A DNA stretch of 64,000 nucleotides from Streptomyces rapamycinicus NRRL 5491 (GTDB taxonomy: Bacteria; Actinomycetota; Actinomycetes; Streptomycetales; Streptomycetaceae): the NCBI RefSeq assembly GCF_024298965.1, contig NZ_CP085193.1, positions 2,728,001 through 2,792,000 on the forward strand. The letters run 5' to 3'. The translations under genes were made by a program, and so were the position numbers. Below are positions 31,838-40,368 of the stretch, one piece after another (position 1 is the first letter of the stretch; each line of letters begins with the position of its first letter). The notes under the pieces were generated by a model. That model had not been told where the DNA came from, did no database searches, and saw nothing but the letters and a program-made list of their open reading frames with translations.

Positions 31838-33292
31838 CTAACCCCCCGCCAGCGCCTCCTCCCACGCGGTGCGCAACCGCCGCACCCCCTCGGCCAGTTC
31901 GCCGGTGCCCGCCACCGACGCGAAGCTCAGCCGCACATGCGGCGCGGGCGGTTCGGCGCAGAAGTACGGGCGGCCGGGGGCGACGGCGACCCCGGCGCGC
32001 AGCGCGGCGGAGGCGAGGGCGGCCTCGTCGGTGCCCTGGGGCAGCCGCAGCCACAGGTGGTAGCCGCCGGGCGGGACATGGCGCAGCTCGAGCGCGGGCA
32101 GCTCCCGCCGTACGGCGGTGACGAGCGCCTCGCGGCGGGTGTGCAGCTCGGCGGCCACGGTGCGCAGATGACGGGCCCAGGAGGGCGCGCCGACCAGTTC
32201 CAGGGCGGTCTCCTGGAGCGGGCGGGGCACGAAGAAGCTGTCGACCACCTGGATCGCGCGCAGCCGCTCCAGCACGGGGCCGCGGGCCGCGAGGGCGCCC
32301 ACCCGCAGGCTGGGCGAGGTGGCCTTGGTGAGCGAGCAGACGTGGACCACCGCCCCGTCGGGGTCGTCGGCGGCGAGGGTGGCGGGCAGCGGAAGAGCGT
32401 CCTCATGGACGAGCCGGCGCGCGAAGTCGTCCTCCACCACGAACGCCCCCGCCGCACGCGCGATCGCGAGCACCTCGCGGCGCCGCCCGGCGGAGAGCAT
32501 CGCGCCGGTGGGGTTCTGGAACAGCGGCTGGCAGACGAAGACCCGGGCGCCGGTCGCCCGCAGCGCCTCGGCGAGCAGATCGGGGCGTACCCCGTCGGCG
32601 TCCACCGGGACCGGGACGGGGCGCAGCCCGGAGGCGCGGGCGGCGGCGAGAATCCCGGGGTAGGTCGGGGATTCGACGAGGACGGGCGCGCCGGGCGGGG
32701 CGAGGGCGCGCAGCGCGGTGGTGAGCGCGGACTGGCCGCCCGCGGTGACCAGGACGTCGGCGGCGCCGAGGGCCCCGGCCGGACCGCCGATCTCCCGGGC
32801 GAACCAGGCGCGCAGCTCGGGGAGCCCCTCCACCGGCGGGCGGCCCCACGCCCCCGGCCGCCGCCCGGCGCGGGCCAGGGCGGCGGCCAGCGCCCGTTCC
32901 GGCTGGAGGGACGAGTGCAGATAGCCGTTGTTGAACTCCAGGATCCCGGGCGGCGGGCCGACGAGCGTGGCCAGGACGCCGGAGGCGTCCACCGAGCGCG
33001 GCACCGATTCACCGGCCGTCTCCACGCTCAGCGCGACCTCCTGCCAGGAGGTGTCGCCCGGCCGTGACGCCCCGGCCCGTGGCCGGTCGGCGCGGAAGGC
33101 ACCGGCGCCTGGGCGGGTGACCACCAGCCCTTCGGCGGCCAGCGCGGCGAGGGCGCGGGAGACGGTCACCGGGCTCACCCGGTGACGCTCGACCAGGGCC
33201 CGACTGGACGGCAGCTTCTCTCCAGGTGAGTAGCGGTCCAGATCTCTCCGCAGCGATTCCGCGAGTTCGGCCACACTGCTACGCTGTTGCAT
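31838..33292 (-). CDS. MocR-type GntR/aminotransferase transcriptional regulator
   Basis: 484 residues. N-terminal GntR winged HTH: EKLPSSRALVERHRVSPVTVSRALAALAAEGLV. C-terminal class I aminotransferase fold with DVLVTAGGQSALTTAL, SPTYPG, FQNPTGAMLS and the PLP Lys in VCSLTKATSPSLRVGAL. MocR proteins sense PLP or an amine and usually control the adjacent gene, here a divergent EamA transporter. The ATG at 33292 overlaps the transporter ATG on the other strand (shared CATG), and no RBS is visible, suggesting a leaderless mRNA. Confidence 0.92.
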   Translation of the reverse strand: MQQRSSVAELAESLRRDLDRYSPGEKLPSSRALVERHRVSPVTVSRALAALAAEGLVVTRPGAGAFRADRPRAGASRPGDTSWQEVALSVETAGESVPRSVDASGVLATLVGPPPGILEFNNGYLHSSLQPERALAAALARAGRRPGAWGRPPVEGLPELRAWFAREIGGPAGALGAADVLVTAGGQSALTTALRALAPPGAPVLVESPTYPGILAAARASGLRPVPVPVDADGVRPDLLAEALRATGARVFVCQPLFQNPTGAMLSAGRRREVLAIARAAGAFVVEDDFARRLVHEDALPLPATLAADDPDGAVVHVCSLTKATSPSLRVGALAARGPVLERLRAIQVVDSFFVPRPLQETALELVGAPSWARHLRTVAAELHTRREALVTAVRRELPALELRHVPPGGYHLWLRLPQGTDEAALASAALRAGVAVAPGRPYFCAEPPAPHVRLSFASVAGTGELAEGVRRLRTAWEEALAGG

Positions 33293-33307
33293 GACAGCAC
33301 AGGATAG
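33276..33307. promoter_or_regulatory. Face-to-face leaderless promoters of MocR and EamA genes
   Basis: The two start codons share CATG at 33290-33293. Plus strand: TACGCT (33280-33285) ends 5 nt before the EamA ATG. Minus strand: TATCCT lies 8 nt before the MocR ATG. Both fit TANNNT -10 boxes of leaderless transcripts. Neither ATG has an RBS. Confidence 0.5.
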
Positions 33308-34484
33308 CGCTACTGGCGGCAGTGCGATAGCGGTGAGCGGTGCCCCCGCCCCGGGTGAGGAGCCCGCCCCGGGGAATGACCCCGCTCCGGGTGATCCCCC
33401 CGCCCCGCGCGGCGGTCCCGACCCGGGCCGGGGCGACGCGGCGCGGGCGGCCCCGGCGCTCCCGACACCGTTCGCCCTCCGCACCGGCACCCTGCTCGCC
33501 GCGCTCGGCGTGGCCGCCTTCTCCCTCACCTTCCCCGCCACCGCCTGGGCGCTCACCGGCCTCGGCCCCTGGTCGGTGACCACCTGCCGGGTGGTGCTCG
33601 CGGCGCTGATCGCGGGCGGGGCGCTGGTCGCCCTGCGGGTTCCGGTCCCCGACCGCCGTCACTGGCCGGGACTGCTGGTGGTCACGGCCGGGGTCGTCGT
33701 GGGCTTCCCGCTGCTGACCACGCTCGCCCTTCAGACCTCCACCACCGCGCACGCGGCCGTGGTGGTCGGTCTGCTGCCGCTCACCACCGCCGCCTTCTCG
33801 GCCGTACGCACCGGAGTGCGGCCCTCACGGCTGTTCTGGGCGGCGGCACTGGCCGGGGCCGCGGTCGTGATCGCCTTCGCGGTGCAGCAGAGCGGCGGGG
33901 CGCTCACCACCGGCGATCTGTATCTGTTCGGCGCGCTGCTGATGTGCGCCGCGGGCTACACCGAGGGCGGCCGGCTGGCCGGTCATATGCCGGGCTGGCA
34001 GGTGATCGGCTGGGCGCTGGTGGGCTGTCTGCCGCTGTCGGTGCCGGGCGCGGTGCTCGCGCTGTCGGCCGAGGACGTCCACCTCGGCGGCCGCGCGGTG
34101 GCCGGGCTGCTGTGGCTGGCGGTGGGTTCGCAGTTCGTGGGCATGGTGGTCTGGTACCGGGGGATGGCCGCCATCGGGGTGGCCAGGGCCAGTCAGCTCC
34201 AACTGGCCCAGCCACTGCTCACCCTGGTGTGGTCGGTGCTGCTGCTCGGCGAGACGCTGACCCCCGCCGCCCCGATCGCCGCCGTCGCGGTGCTGGTGTG
34301 CATCGGGGTGACACAGCGGGCCCGGGTCTCGGTGGGGACGGTACGGGCTTCCAACCCCGGCCGGACGGGTCGGTCCGAAACCGTCGAAGGGGCCGACCGG
34401 ATGCCCGAAGCGGGGGACCCGATCCCCGAAGCGGTGGACCGGAATCACCCCCCGGCCGGAGCAAACCAGGACAACCGGCCATAG
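33291..34484 (+). CDS. EamA/DMT-superfamily transporter
   Basis: 397 residues with ten membrane segments between about 60 and 345, in two EamA repeats (LTFPATAWALTGLGPWSVTT ... QTSTTAHAAVVVGLLPLTTA and YTEGGRLAGHMPG ... LLGETLTPAAPIAAVAVLVC). A 55-residue Pro/Gly-rich N-terminus with APGxx repeats and a 60-residue hydrophilic C-terminus are unusual for the family. Likely exports a metabolite under control of the adjacent MocR regulator. If the long N-terminus is not real, GTG 33332 could be the start. Confidence 0.85.
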   Translation: MTAQDSATGGSAIAVSGAPAPGEEPAPGNDPAPGDPPAPRGGPDPGRGDAARAAPALPTPFALRTGTLLAALGVAAFSLTFPATAWALTGLGPWSVTTCRVVLAALIAGGALVALRVPVPDRRHWPGLLVVTAGVVVGFPLLTTLALQTSTTAHAAVVVGLLPLTTAAFSAVRTGVRPSRLFWAAALAGAAVVIAFAVQQSGGALTTGDLYLFGALLMCAAGYTEGGRLAGHMPGWQVIGWALVGCLPLSVPGAVLALSAEDVHLGGRAVAGLLWLAVGSQFVGMVVWYRGMAAIGVARASQLQLAQPLLTLVWSVLLLGETLTPAAPIAAVAVLVCIGVTQRARVSVGTVRASNPGRTGRSETVEGADRMPEAGDPIPEAVDRNHPPAGANQDNRP

Positions 34485-34551
34485 ACTGGGCTCAGGGATC
34501 GCAGGTCCTCAGCAGATCGCATTGCCCTCCAGCGGACGGGAGGTCACGCAC

Positions 34552-34758
34552 ATGGAGGCGACCGTAGGCGACAAGCTGCTGGTGCACGGCAGGGTTGTCG
34601 GAATTCACGATCGTGTAGCGGAGATCATCGAAGTGCTCGGGGACAACGGGGAACCGCCCTACCGCGTGCGTTACGAGGACGACGGACACGAGTGCCTGTT
34701 CTCCCCCGGGCCCGACTCGGTCGTCCGCCACCTGGCCGCCGGACCCGGGCAGCGGTAG
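34552..34758 (+). CDS. DUF1918-domain small protein
   Basis: 68 residues, nearly all one DUF1918 domain: VGDKLLVHGRVVGIHDRVAEIIEVLG followed by PPYRVRYEDDGHECLFSPGPDSVV. A small beta-barrel-like fold is expected; the function is not established. ATG 34552 has GGGAGG 9 nt upstream. Stands alone. Confidence 0.88.
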   Translation: MEATVGDKLLVHGRVVGIHDRVAEIIEVLGDNGEPPYRVRYEDDGHECLFSPGPDSVVRHLAAGPGQR

Positions 34759-34774
34759 CCGCCCCCACGGCGCG

Positions 34775-34801
34775 GGGCCCGGGCCAGCGGGCCGGGGCCC
34801 G
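34775..34801. terminator. Bidirectional hairpin between DUF1918 and glycosyl hydrolase genes
   Basis: GGGCCCGGGCC / GGCCGGGGCCC pair with one mismatch across a short loop, between convergent genes 45 bp apart. Confidence 0.55.
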
Positions 34802-34803
34802 GG

Positions 34804-36036
34804 TCAGCGGGGCGGACGGACGCGATACGGATAGTGGTCGGCGACCACGCGCGCCATGGCGCCGTTGCGGTCGGCGGCCACTTCCTTCGCCGAGAAGTAC
34901 ACATTGCCGCGCACCTGGGGAAAGGCCCGGTCGAGGGTGAGGTGCCGGGACAGCTCCGCCGGGTCCTGCCAGGGGGCGGGCTGCGCCGGGTCGCCCGCCT
35001 TGTAGAGCGCCTCGCCGATGTAGAGGTTCACCCCGGTGCCCCGGACCGCCTCCGACCACCAGGGGACGAGTACGCCGTAGTCGGCGGCGGCGAAGCCGAT
35101 GTTCCAGTAGACCTGCGGGACGACGTAATCCAGCCAGCCCCGCCGCACCCAGCCACGGGTGTCCGCGTAGAGGTCGTCGTAGGTCTGCACCCCCGCCGTG
35201 GTGGCGGAGCCGAGCGGGTCGGTGGCCTCGTTGCGCCAGACGCCGAAGGGGCTGATCCCGAACCGCACCCGCCGCTTGAGACGTTTTACGCGCACGGCCG
35301 TCTCGTACACCAGGCGGTCGATGTTGTTCCGCCGCCAGGCCGCGCGGTCCGGGAAGCCCGCGCCGTAGCGCTCGTACGCCGCGTCGTCGTCGAAGACCTG
35401 ACCGGCCACCGGATACGGGTAGAAGTAGTCGTCCCAGTGGACGGCGTCGATGTCATAGCGCGCGACCGCGTCCAGCATGGCGTCCTGGACGAAGCGGCGG
35501 ACCTCGGGCAGCCCGGGGTTGTAGTAGAGCTTCCCGCCGTACGGCACGACCCACTCGGGGTGCACCCGGGCCGGATGGGTGGGGATCAGCCGTGAGGGGT
35601 CGGTGTGGTTGGCGATCCGGTACGGGTTGAACCAGGCGTGCAGTTCCAGACCGCGCCGGTGCGCCTCGCGCACGGCGGTGCCCAGCGGATCCCAGCCCGG
35701 GTCCTCGCCCTGGACGCCGGTGAGGCATTCCGCCCACGGCTCGTACGGTGAGGGCCACAGCGCGTCCGCCGTCGGCCGCACCTGGAAGACCACCGCGTTG
35801 AGCCGGCGGCTCACGGCGGTGTCGAGGAAGCTCAGCAGTTCGGCCCGCTGCCGCTCCGCGGGGAGGCCGGGTTTGGACGGCCAGTCGCGGTTGGCCACGG
35901 TGGCCAGCCACATCCCGCGGAACTCGGGCCGGTGCCCATCGCCCCGCCCCTCCGCCAGCGCGTCGCCCGCCGTGACGGTGGCGGCCAGGGCTCCGGCGGC
36001 CGCCACCGTGAGACTTCTGCGCGTGACCCGACCCAT
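34804..36036 (-). CDS. Tat-exported GHL10/DUF187-type glycoside hydrolase
   Basis: 410 residues. Tat signal VTRRSLTVAAAGALAATVTA at the start. The mature protein is the GHL10 (beta/alpha)8 domain: FRGMWLATVANRDWPSK, NAVVFQVRPTADALWPS, ELHAWFNPYR, DAVHWDDYFYPYP and FGISPFGVWRN. The Asp pair in HWDDYF is probably catalytic. Acts outside the cell on an undefined polysaccharide, perhaps cell-wall or plant derived. ATG 36036 has GAGGAG 9 nt upstream; a TTG directly against the RBS is less likely. Confidence 0.88.
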   Translation of the reverse strand: MGRVTRRSLTVAAAGALAATVTAGDALAEGRGDGHRPEFRGMWLATVANRDWPSKPGLPAERQRAELLSFLDTAVSRRLNAVVFQVRPTADALWPSPYEPWAECLTGVQGEDPGWDPLGTAVREAHRRGLELHAWFNPYRIANHTDPSRLIPTHPARVHPEWVVPYGGKLYYNPGLPEVRRFVQDAMLDAVARYDIDAVHWDDYFYPYPVAGQVFDDDAAYERYGAGFPDRAAWRRNNIDRLVYETAVRVKRLKRRVRFGISPFGVWRNEATDPLGSATTAGVQTYDDLYADTRGWVRRGWLDYVVPQVYWNIGFAAADYGVLVPWWSEAVRGTGVNLYIGEALYKAGDPAQPAPWQDPAELSRHLTLDRAFPQVRGNVYFSAKEVAADRNGAMARVVADHYPYRVRPPR

Positions 36037-36470
36037 GAAACCCAACTCCTCGCCTCGGTCGTGCCGTCAACTCGAGCCCGCCGCCACCGGCCGGGACCCG
36101 AAAGGCCAGGAGACCGTCCCCCGGCGCCCCCCGGGAGAGCATGGTGTCGGACAACGCCGACGCGCCGGGGGCGCCACCCAGTGGTGGCCGGGCGGCCCGC
36201 GCCGGGCCCGCGCCGGGCGCCATGTGGCGGCGAGCCCGATGTGGTGGCAACTCCCGCTGATGATGGGGCCCTTGTAGGGCGCCCGGCAATGCTTACCGCG
36301 AATCCGGGACAGTCATGCCCAACACCCCTTGAGTACCCCTTGACTTCACCCTTCTCGCACGGCCATCCGGCCGCTAGCATCGGATGACGCACGCATGGGA
36401 GCGCTCCCAAATACCCTCGCCCGCATGGCCCTCACGCCTCACTACCCCCACGTCCGGAGAGGAAGTTCCC
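36037..36470. other. 434-bp intergenic region with xyloglucanase control sequences
   Basis: Between two divergent glycoside hydrolase genes. No gene is seen. The right end holds TAGCAT (36375-36380), a possible -10 box, and the CebR-type palindrome 16 nt further on. The middle is GC-rich with no clear repeat. Confidence 0.5.
36396..36409. promoter_or_regulatory. CebR-type operator
   Basis: TGGGAGCGCTCCCA is the exact 14-bp palindrome known as the binding site of CebR, the LacI-family cello-oligosaccharide repressor of Streptomyces. It lies 62 bp before the GH74 start. CebR itself is not in the window. Confidence 0.85.
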
Positions 36471-38789
36471 GTGCGCAGCAACGGCAGAAGACCGGTCGGC
36501 GCGCTCATGGCCGCGCTGGCACTCGTCGGCGGCTTACTCACCGCGGCGGCCTCCCCCGCCGCGGCCCGCCCCGAAGCCGCCCCCGCCCGGGGCACCGCCC
36601 AGGCCGACGCCTACACCTGGAAGAACGTCCGGGTGGACGGCGGCGGCTTCGTCCCCGGCATCGTCTTCAACCGCAAGGAGAAGAACCTCGCCTACGCCCG
36701 CACCGACATCGGCGGGGCGTACCGCTGGGACCAGTCCGGCAAGCGGTGGGTGCCGCTGCTGGATTCGCTGGACTGGGACCACTGGGGCTGGACCGGGGTG
36801 GTGAGCCTGGCCAGCGACTCGGTGGATCCCAACAAGGTGTACGTGGCCGCCGGTACGTACACCAACAGCTGGGACCCGGGCAACGGCGCGATCCTGCGCT
36901 CGTCCAACCGGGGCGCCAGCTGGCAGTCCACCACCCTCCCCTTCAAGCTGGGCGGCAACATGCCCGGCCGCGGCATGGGTGAGCGGCTGGCGGTCGACCC
37001 CAACCGGAACAGCGTGCTCTACCTCGGCGCGCCGAGCGGCAACGGGCTGTGGCGCTCGACCGACTCCGGTATGACCTGGTCGAAGGTGACGTCCTTCCCC
37101 AACCCCGGCACATACGTCCAGGACGCGAGCGACACCAGCGGCTATCTGAGCGACAACCAGGGCGTGGTGTGGGTGACCTTCGACGAGCGCACCGGCTCCT
37201 CAGGAAGCGCCACGAAGACCATCTACGTGGGCGTGGCCGACAAGGACAACACGGTCTACCGCTCGACGGACGCGGGCGTCACCTGGTCGCGGGTGGCCGG
37301 GCAGCCCACCGGCTATCTCTCCCACAAGGGCGTCCTGGACGCCAAGGACGGCTATCTGTACCTGACCACCAGCGACAAGGGCGGCCCGTACGACGGGGAG
37401 AAGGGCCAGGTGTGGCGGTACACCACGGCCACCGGGGAGTGGAAGAACATCAGCCCCATGGCGGACGCCGACACCTACTTCGGCTACAGCGGGCTCACGG
37501 TGGACCGCCAGAAGCCGGGCACGCTGATGGTGACCGGCTACAGCTCCTGGTGGCCGGACACCCAGATCTTCCGCTCCACCGACTCCGGTGCCACCTGGAC
37601 CCGGGCCTGGGACTTCACCAGCTATCCGAACCGGTCCCTCCGCTACACCCAGGACGTCTCGTCCGTCCCCTGGCTGACCTTCGGCACCAACCCCACCCCG
37701 CCCGAGGTCACCCCGAAGCTGGGCTGGATGACCGAGGCGCTGGAGATCGACCCGTTCGACTCCAACCGGATGATGTACGGCACGGGGGCGACGGTCTACG
37801 GCACGGAGAACCTCGGAAACTGGGACACGGGCGGCAAAATCGCCATCACGCCGATGATCAGGGGCCTGGAGGAGACGGCGGTCAACGATCTGGCCAGCCC
37901 GCCCACCGGCGCCCCGCTGCTCAGCGCGCTCGGTGACATCGGGGGCTTCCGCCACACCGATCTCGACGCGGTGCCCGCGAGGATGTACACCTCGCCCACG
38001 TTCACCACGACCACCAGTCTGGACTACGCCGAGACCAACCCGAACACCGTGGTCCGGGTGGGCAACAACGACTCCGCGCCGCGGATCGCCTTCTCGACCG
38101 ACAACGGCGCCAACTGGTTCCAGGGCAGCGAGCCGTCCGGGGTCACCGGCGGCGGCACGGTGGCCGCGGCGGCCGACGGCAGCGGCTTCGTCTGGGCCCC
38201 GGAGGGCTCCTCGGCCGTCTACCACACCACCGGTTTCGGCAACTCGTGGTCGGTGTCGAGCGGCATCCCGGCCGGGGCGGTCGTGGAGTCCGACCGCAAG
38301 AACCCGAAGAAGTTCTACGGCTTCAAGGCGGGCACCTTCTACGTCTCCACCGACGGCGGCGCCACCTTCACCGCCAGGGCCTCCTCCGGACTGCCGGCCG
38401 ACGGCCCGGCGCGGTTCAAGGCGCTGCCGGGCGCCGAGGGCGACATCTGGCTCGCGGGCGGCAGCACCGGCGGGGCGTACGGGCTGTGGCACTCCACGGA
38501 CTCCGGCGCGACCTTCACCAAGCTGAGCGGCGTCCAGCAGGCGGACACCATCGGCTTCGGCAAGGCGGCGCCGGGCGCTTCGTACCAGACGCTCTACACC
38601 AGCGCGAAGATCGGTGGCGTACGCGGCGTCTTCCGCTCCACCGACGCCGGGGCGAGCTGGACCCGGATCAACGACGACGCCCACCAGTGGGGCTGGACGG
38701 GCGCCTCCATCACCGGCGACCCACGGGTCTACGGACGGGTGTACGTGGCCACCAACGGGCGCGGCATCCTGCGCGGCGACATCTCCTGA
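36471..38789 (+). CDS. Secreted family 74 xyloglucanase
   Basis: 772 residues. A Sec signal (RPVGALMAALALVGGLLTAAASPAAA) precedes two seven-bladed propellers of the GH74 fold. Visible landmarks: YARTDIGGAYRWDQ (catalytic Asp), repeated S-T-D-S/A-G-x-T-W blades (RSTDSGMTWSKV, RSTDAGVTWSRV, RSTDSGATWTRA), and EIDPFDSNRMMYGTGATVYG containing the second catalytic Asp. No carbohydrate-binding module follows, unlike many secreted relatives. Cuts xyloglucan. The CebR box ties it to cellulose-type induction. GTG 36471 chosen by its RBS. Confidence 0.93.
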   Translation: MRSNGRRPVGALMAALALVGGLLTAAASPAAARPEAAPARGTAQADAYTWKNVRVDGGGFVPGIVFNRKEKNLAYARTDIGGAYRWDQSGKRWVPLLDSLDWDHWGWTGVVSLASDSVDPNKVYVAAGTYTNSWDPGNGAILRSSNRGASWQSTTLPFKLGGNMPGRGMGERLAVDPNRNSVLYLGAPSGNGLWRSTDSGMTWSKVTSFPNPGTYVQDASDTSGYLSDNQGVVWVTFDERTGSSGSATKTIYVGVADKDNTVYRSTDAGVTWSRVAGQPTGYLSHKGVLDAKDGYLYLTTSDKGGPYDGEKGQVWRYTTATGEWKNISPMADADTYFGYSGLTVDRQKPGTLMVTGYSSWWPDTQIFRSTDSGATWTRAWDFTSYPNRSLRYTQDVSSVPWLTFGTNPTPPEVTPKLGWMTEALEIDPFDSNRMMYGTGATVYGTENLGNWDTGGKIAITPMIRGLEETAVNDLASPPTGAPLLSALGDIGGFRHTDLDAVPARMYTSPTFTTTTSLDYAETNPNTVVRVGNNDSAPRIAFSTDNGANWFQGSEPSGVTGGGTVAAAADGSGFVWAPEGSSAVYHTTGFGNSWSVSSGIPAGAVVESDRKNPKKFYGFKAGTFYVSTDGGATFTARASSGLPADGPARFKALPGAEGDIWLAGGSTGGAYGLWHSTDSGATFTKLSGVQQADTIGFGKAAPGASYQTLYTSAKIGGVRGVFRSTDAGASWTRINDDAHQWGWTGASITGDPRVYGRVYVATNGRGILRGDIS

Positions 38790-38793
38790 CGGC

Positions 38794-38835
38794 GGGGGCG
38801 GGCCGGGCCGGATTCCCGGACCCGGCCCGCCCCCC
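38794..38835 (+). terminator. Terminator after xyloglucanase gene
   Basis: GGGGGCGGGCCGGG...CCGG pairs with CCGG...CCCGGCCCGCCCCCC around a 4-nt loop, a stem of about 18 bp with one mismatch, directly after the stop codon. Confidence 0.7.
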
Positions 38836-38911
38836 ACCGATAACCGGAAGGTAACGTCTGCGGCGACAGGGGGACGGCACAACGGACAGTTGGACCAGCG
38901 AAAGGCACGAT

Positions 38912-39769
38912 GTGACCGACATCGAACGCGTCGGAGTGGTGGGCTGTGGCCAGATGGGTGCGGGCATCGCGGAGGTGTGCGCCCGATCCGGCCTGGACGT
39001 CATGGTCGCGGAGACCACCGGCGAGGCCTTGGAGATAGGGCGTACCCGGCTGACCAACTCCCTCGGCAAGGCCGCGGAGCGCGGCAAGATCACCGAGGAG
39101 CAGCGCGACGCGACGCTGGACCGGCTGAGCTTCACCACCGATCTGGGGGAATTCTCCGACCGCGATCTGGTGATCGAGGCGGTCGTCGAGAACGAGCAGA
39201 TCAAGACGGAGATCTTCCAGGTCCTCGACCAGGTGGTGACCCGCCCGGACGCGATCCTGGCCTCCAACACCTCCTCCATCCCGCTGGTCAAGCTGGCCGT
39301 CGCCACCTCCCGGCCGGACCAGGTGATCGGCATCCACTTCTTCAACCCGGCGCCGGTGCAGTCGCTGGTGGAGCTGATCCCGGCGCTCACCACCGGTGAC
39401 GAGACCATCAAGCGCTCCGAGGCGCTGGTCGGCGACATCCTGGGCAAACACGCCATCCGCGCCCAGGACCGCGCGGGGTTCGTGGTGAACGCGCTGCTCA
39501 TTCCGTATCTGCTGTCCGCCATCCGGATGTTCGAGTCCGGGATCGCCAGCCGCGAGGACATCGACAACGGCATGGAGCTGGGCTGCGCCCATCCGATGGG
39601 CCCGCTGAAGCTGTCCGACCTGATCGGCCTGGACACCATCGTGGCGATCGCCGACTCGATGTACGAGGAGTACAAGGAGCCGCTGTACGCCGCTCCCCCG
39701 CTGCTGCTGCGGATGGTGGACGCGGGCCGCATGGGCCGCAAGACGGGCTCGGGCTTCTACTCGTACTGA
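38912..39769 (+). CDS. 3-hydroxyacyl-CoA (3-hydroxybutyryl-CoA) dehydrogenase
   Basis: 285 residues. NAD-binding start VGVVGCGQMGAGIAEVCARSG, then SNTSSIPL, GIHFFNPAPVQSLVELI (catalytic His region), and FVVNALLIPYLLSAIRMFESG with the C-terminal helical domain. Oxidises 3-hydroxybutyryl-CoA to acetoacetyl-CoA, or the reverse. GTG 38912 follows AAAGG. The last 116 nt recur at 53980-54095 with seven differences; this copy completes the gene, and the distant copy looks like the displaced original end. So the reading frame was probably restored by an inserted element. Confidence 0.93.
   Translation: MTDIERVGVVGCGQMGAGIAEVCARSGLDVMVAETTGEALEIGRTRLTNSLGKAAERGKITEEQRDATLDRLSFTTDLGEFSDRDLVIEAVVENEQIKTEIFQVLDQVVTRPDAILASNTSSIPLVKLAVATSRPDQVIGIHFFNPAPVQSLVELIPALTTGDETIKRSEALVGDILGKHAIRAQDRAGFVVNALLIPYLLSAIRMFESGIASREDIDNGMELGCAHPMGPLKLSDLIGLDTIVAIADSMYEEYKEPLYAAPPLLLRMVDAGRMGRKTGSGFYSY
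39654..39769 (+). repeat. attL-like 116-bp repeat (3' end of dehydrogenase gene)
   Basis: ACTCGATGTACGAGGAGTAC to the TGA stop. It matches 53980-54095 at 109 of 116 positions without gaps. The similarity starts and stops sharply at both copies. Interpreted as the left attachment region of the 14.3-kb island. Confidence 0.8.
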
Positions 39770-39822
39770 TGACCTGCACTAACACCTGCCCGAAGAGGTA
39801 GCCCGGGAGCCCCTGCGGCCAG

Positions 39823-39865
39823 CAGTAGGGCGGCCATCCCGGACTACGGGTAGCCGCCCCTACTG
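39823..39865 (+). terminator. Hairpin after dehydrogenase gene
   Basis: CAGTAGGGCGGC pairs with GCCGCCCCTACTG (one bulge), with a second small CCCG/CGGG stem in the loop. It lies 54 bp after the stop, inside the island. Confidence 0.55.
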
Positions 39866-40043
39866 ATCATTTATCGCGCCAGGGAGTTCTCAGGGGGTTT
39901 CGGCGAGAGCTCACGCAGCCCCTCGCCGCCGCGACCGTGACCCGCGCAAAGCCCTGGTACGGCCGGACGCTGGCTGCGTGCTGGCCGTTGAGATTCTCGA
40001 CGCACACCACAGCCAGGCCGACGCGCTCGCAGTGTTGCCTGAC

Positions 40044-40328
40044 TCAGGCGACCCCGGCAGCCAATGCCCGGTCCGGCTCACCGCTCGGCTCTGTACGGAT
40101 CTCCCCGAGGAGCGGGACCACCGGAGGCATGAGAGCACCCACCACCCTGACCGCGGCCTTGAAGACGGAGCTGAGGTGATTCCAGATGACCTCGATGGTG
40201 GAGTCCGCGAGGCCCCGTGACTTCAGCTCCTTCTTCCAGTCGCGCAGGTGATCATCACCGATGACGTTCAGTGGCAGCCGGCCGAGGGGAGCGTCGACGA
40301 TGTGGTTGAAATCTTCGACTTCATCGGC
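40044..40328 (-). pseudogene. Tyrosine integrase remnant (core-binding domain only)
   Basis: The translation HIVDAPLGRLPLNVIGDDHL, RDWKKELKSRGLADSTIEVI, WNHLSSVFKAAV is the SAM-like core-binding domain of a phage/ICE tyrosine integrase. The N-terminal arm-binding domain is missing, and after AAV (near 40150) the sequence stops resembling an integrase; the catalytic R-H-R-Y domain is absent. Orientation points toward the dehydrogenase 3' end, as expected for an element using it as attachment site. Confidence 0.7.
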
Positions 40329-40368
40329 CCAGCCGTGTTGACCGGTCAAGAGCGCGGGGAAAACGCCG

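Noticed and set aside
39770-40130. tRNA gene as attachment site at the island border
   Set aside because: No cloverleaf or T-arm consensus was found at either border; the only shared sequence is the dehydrogenase 3' end.
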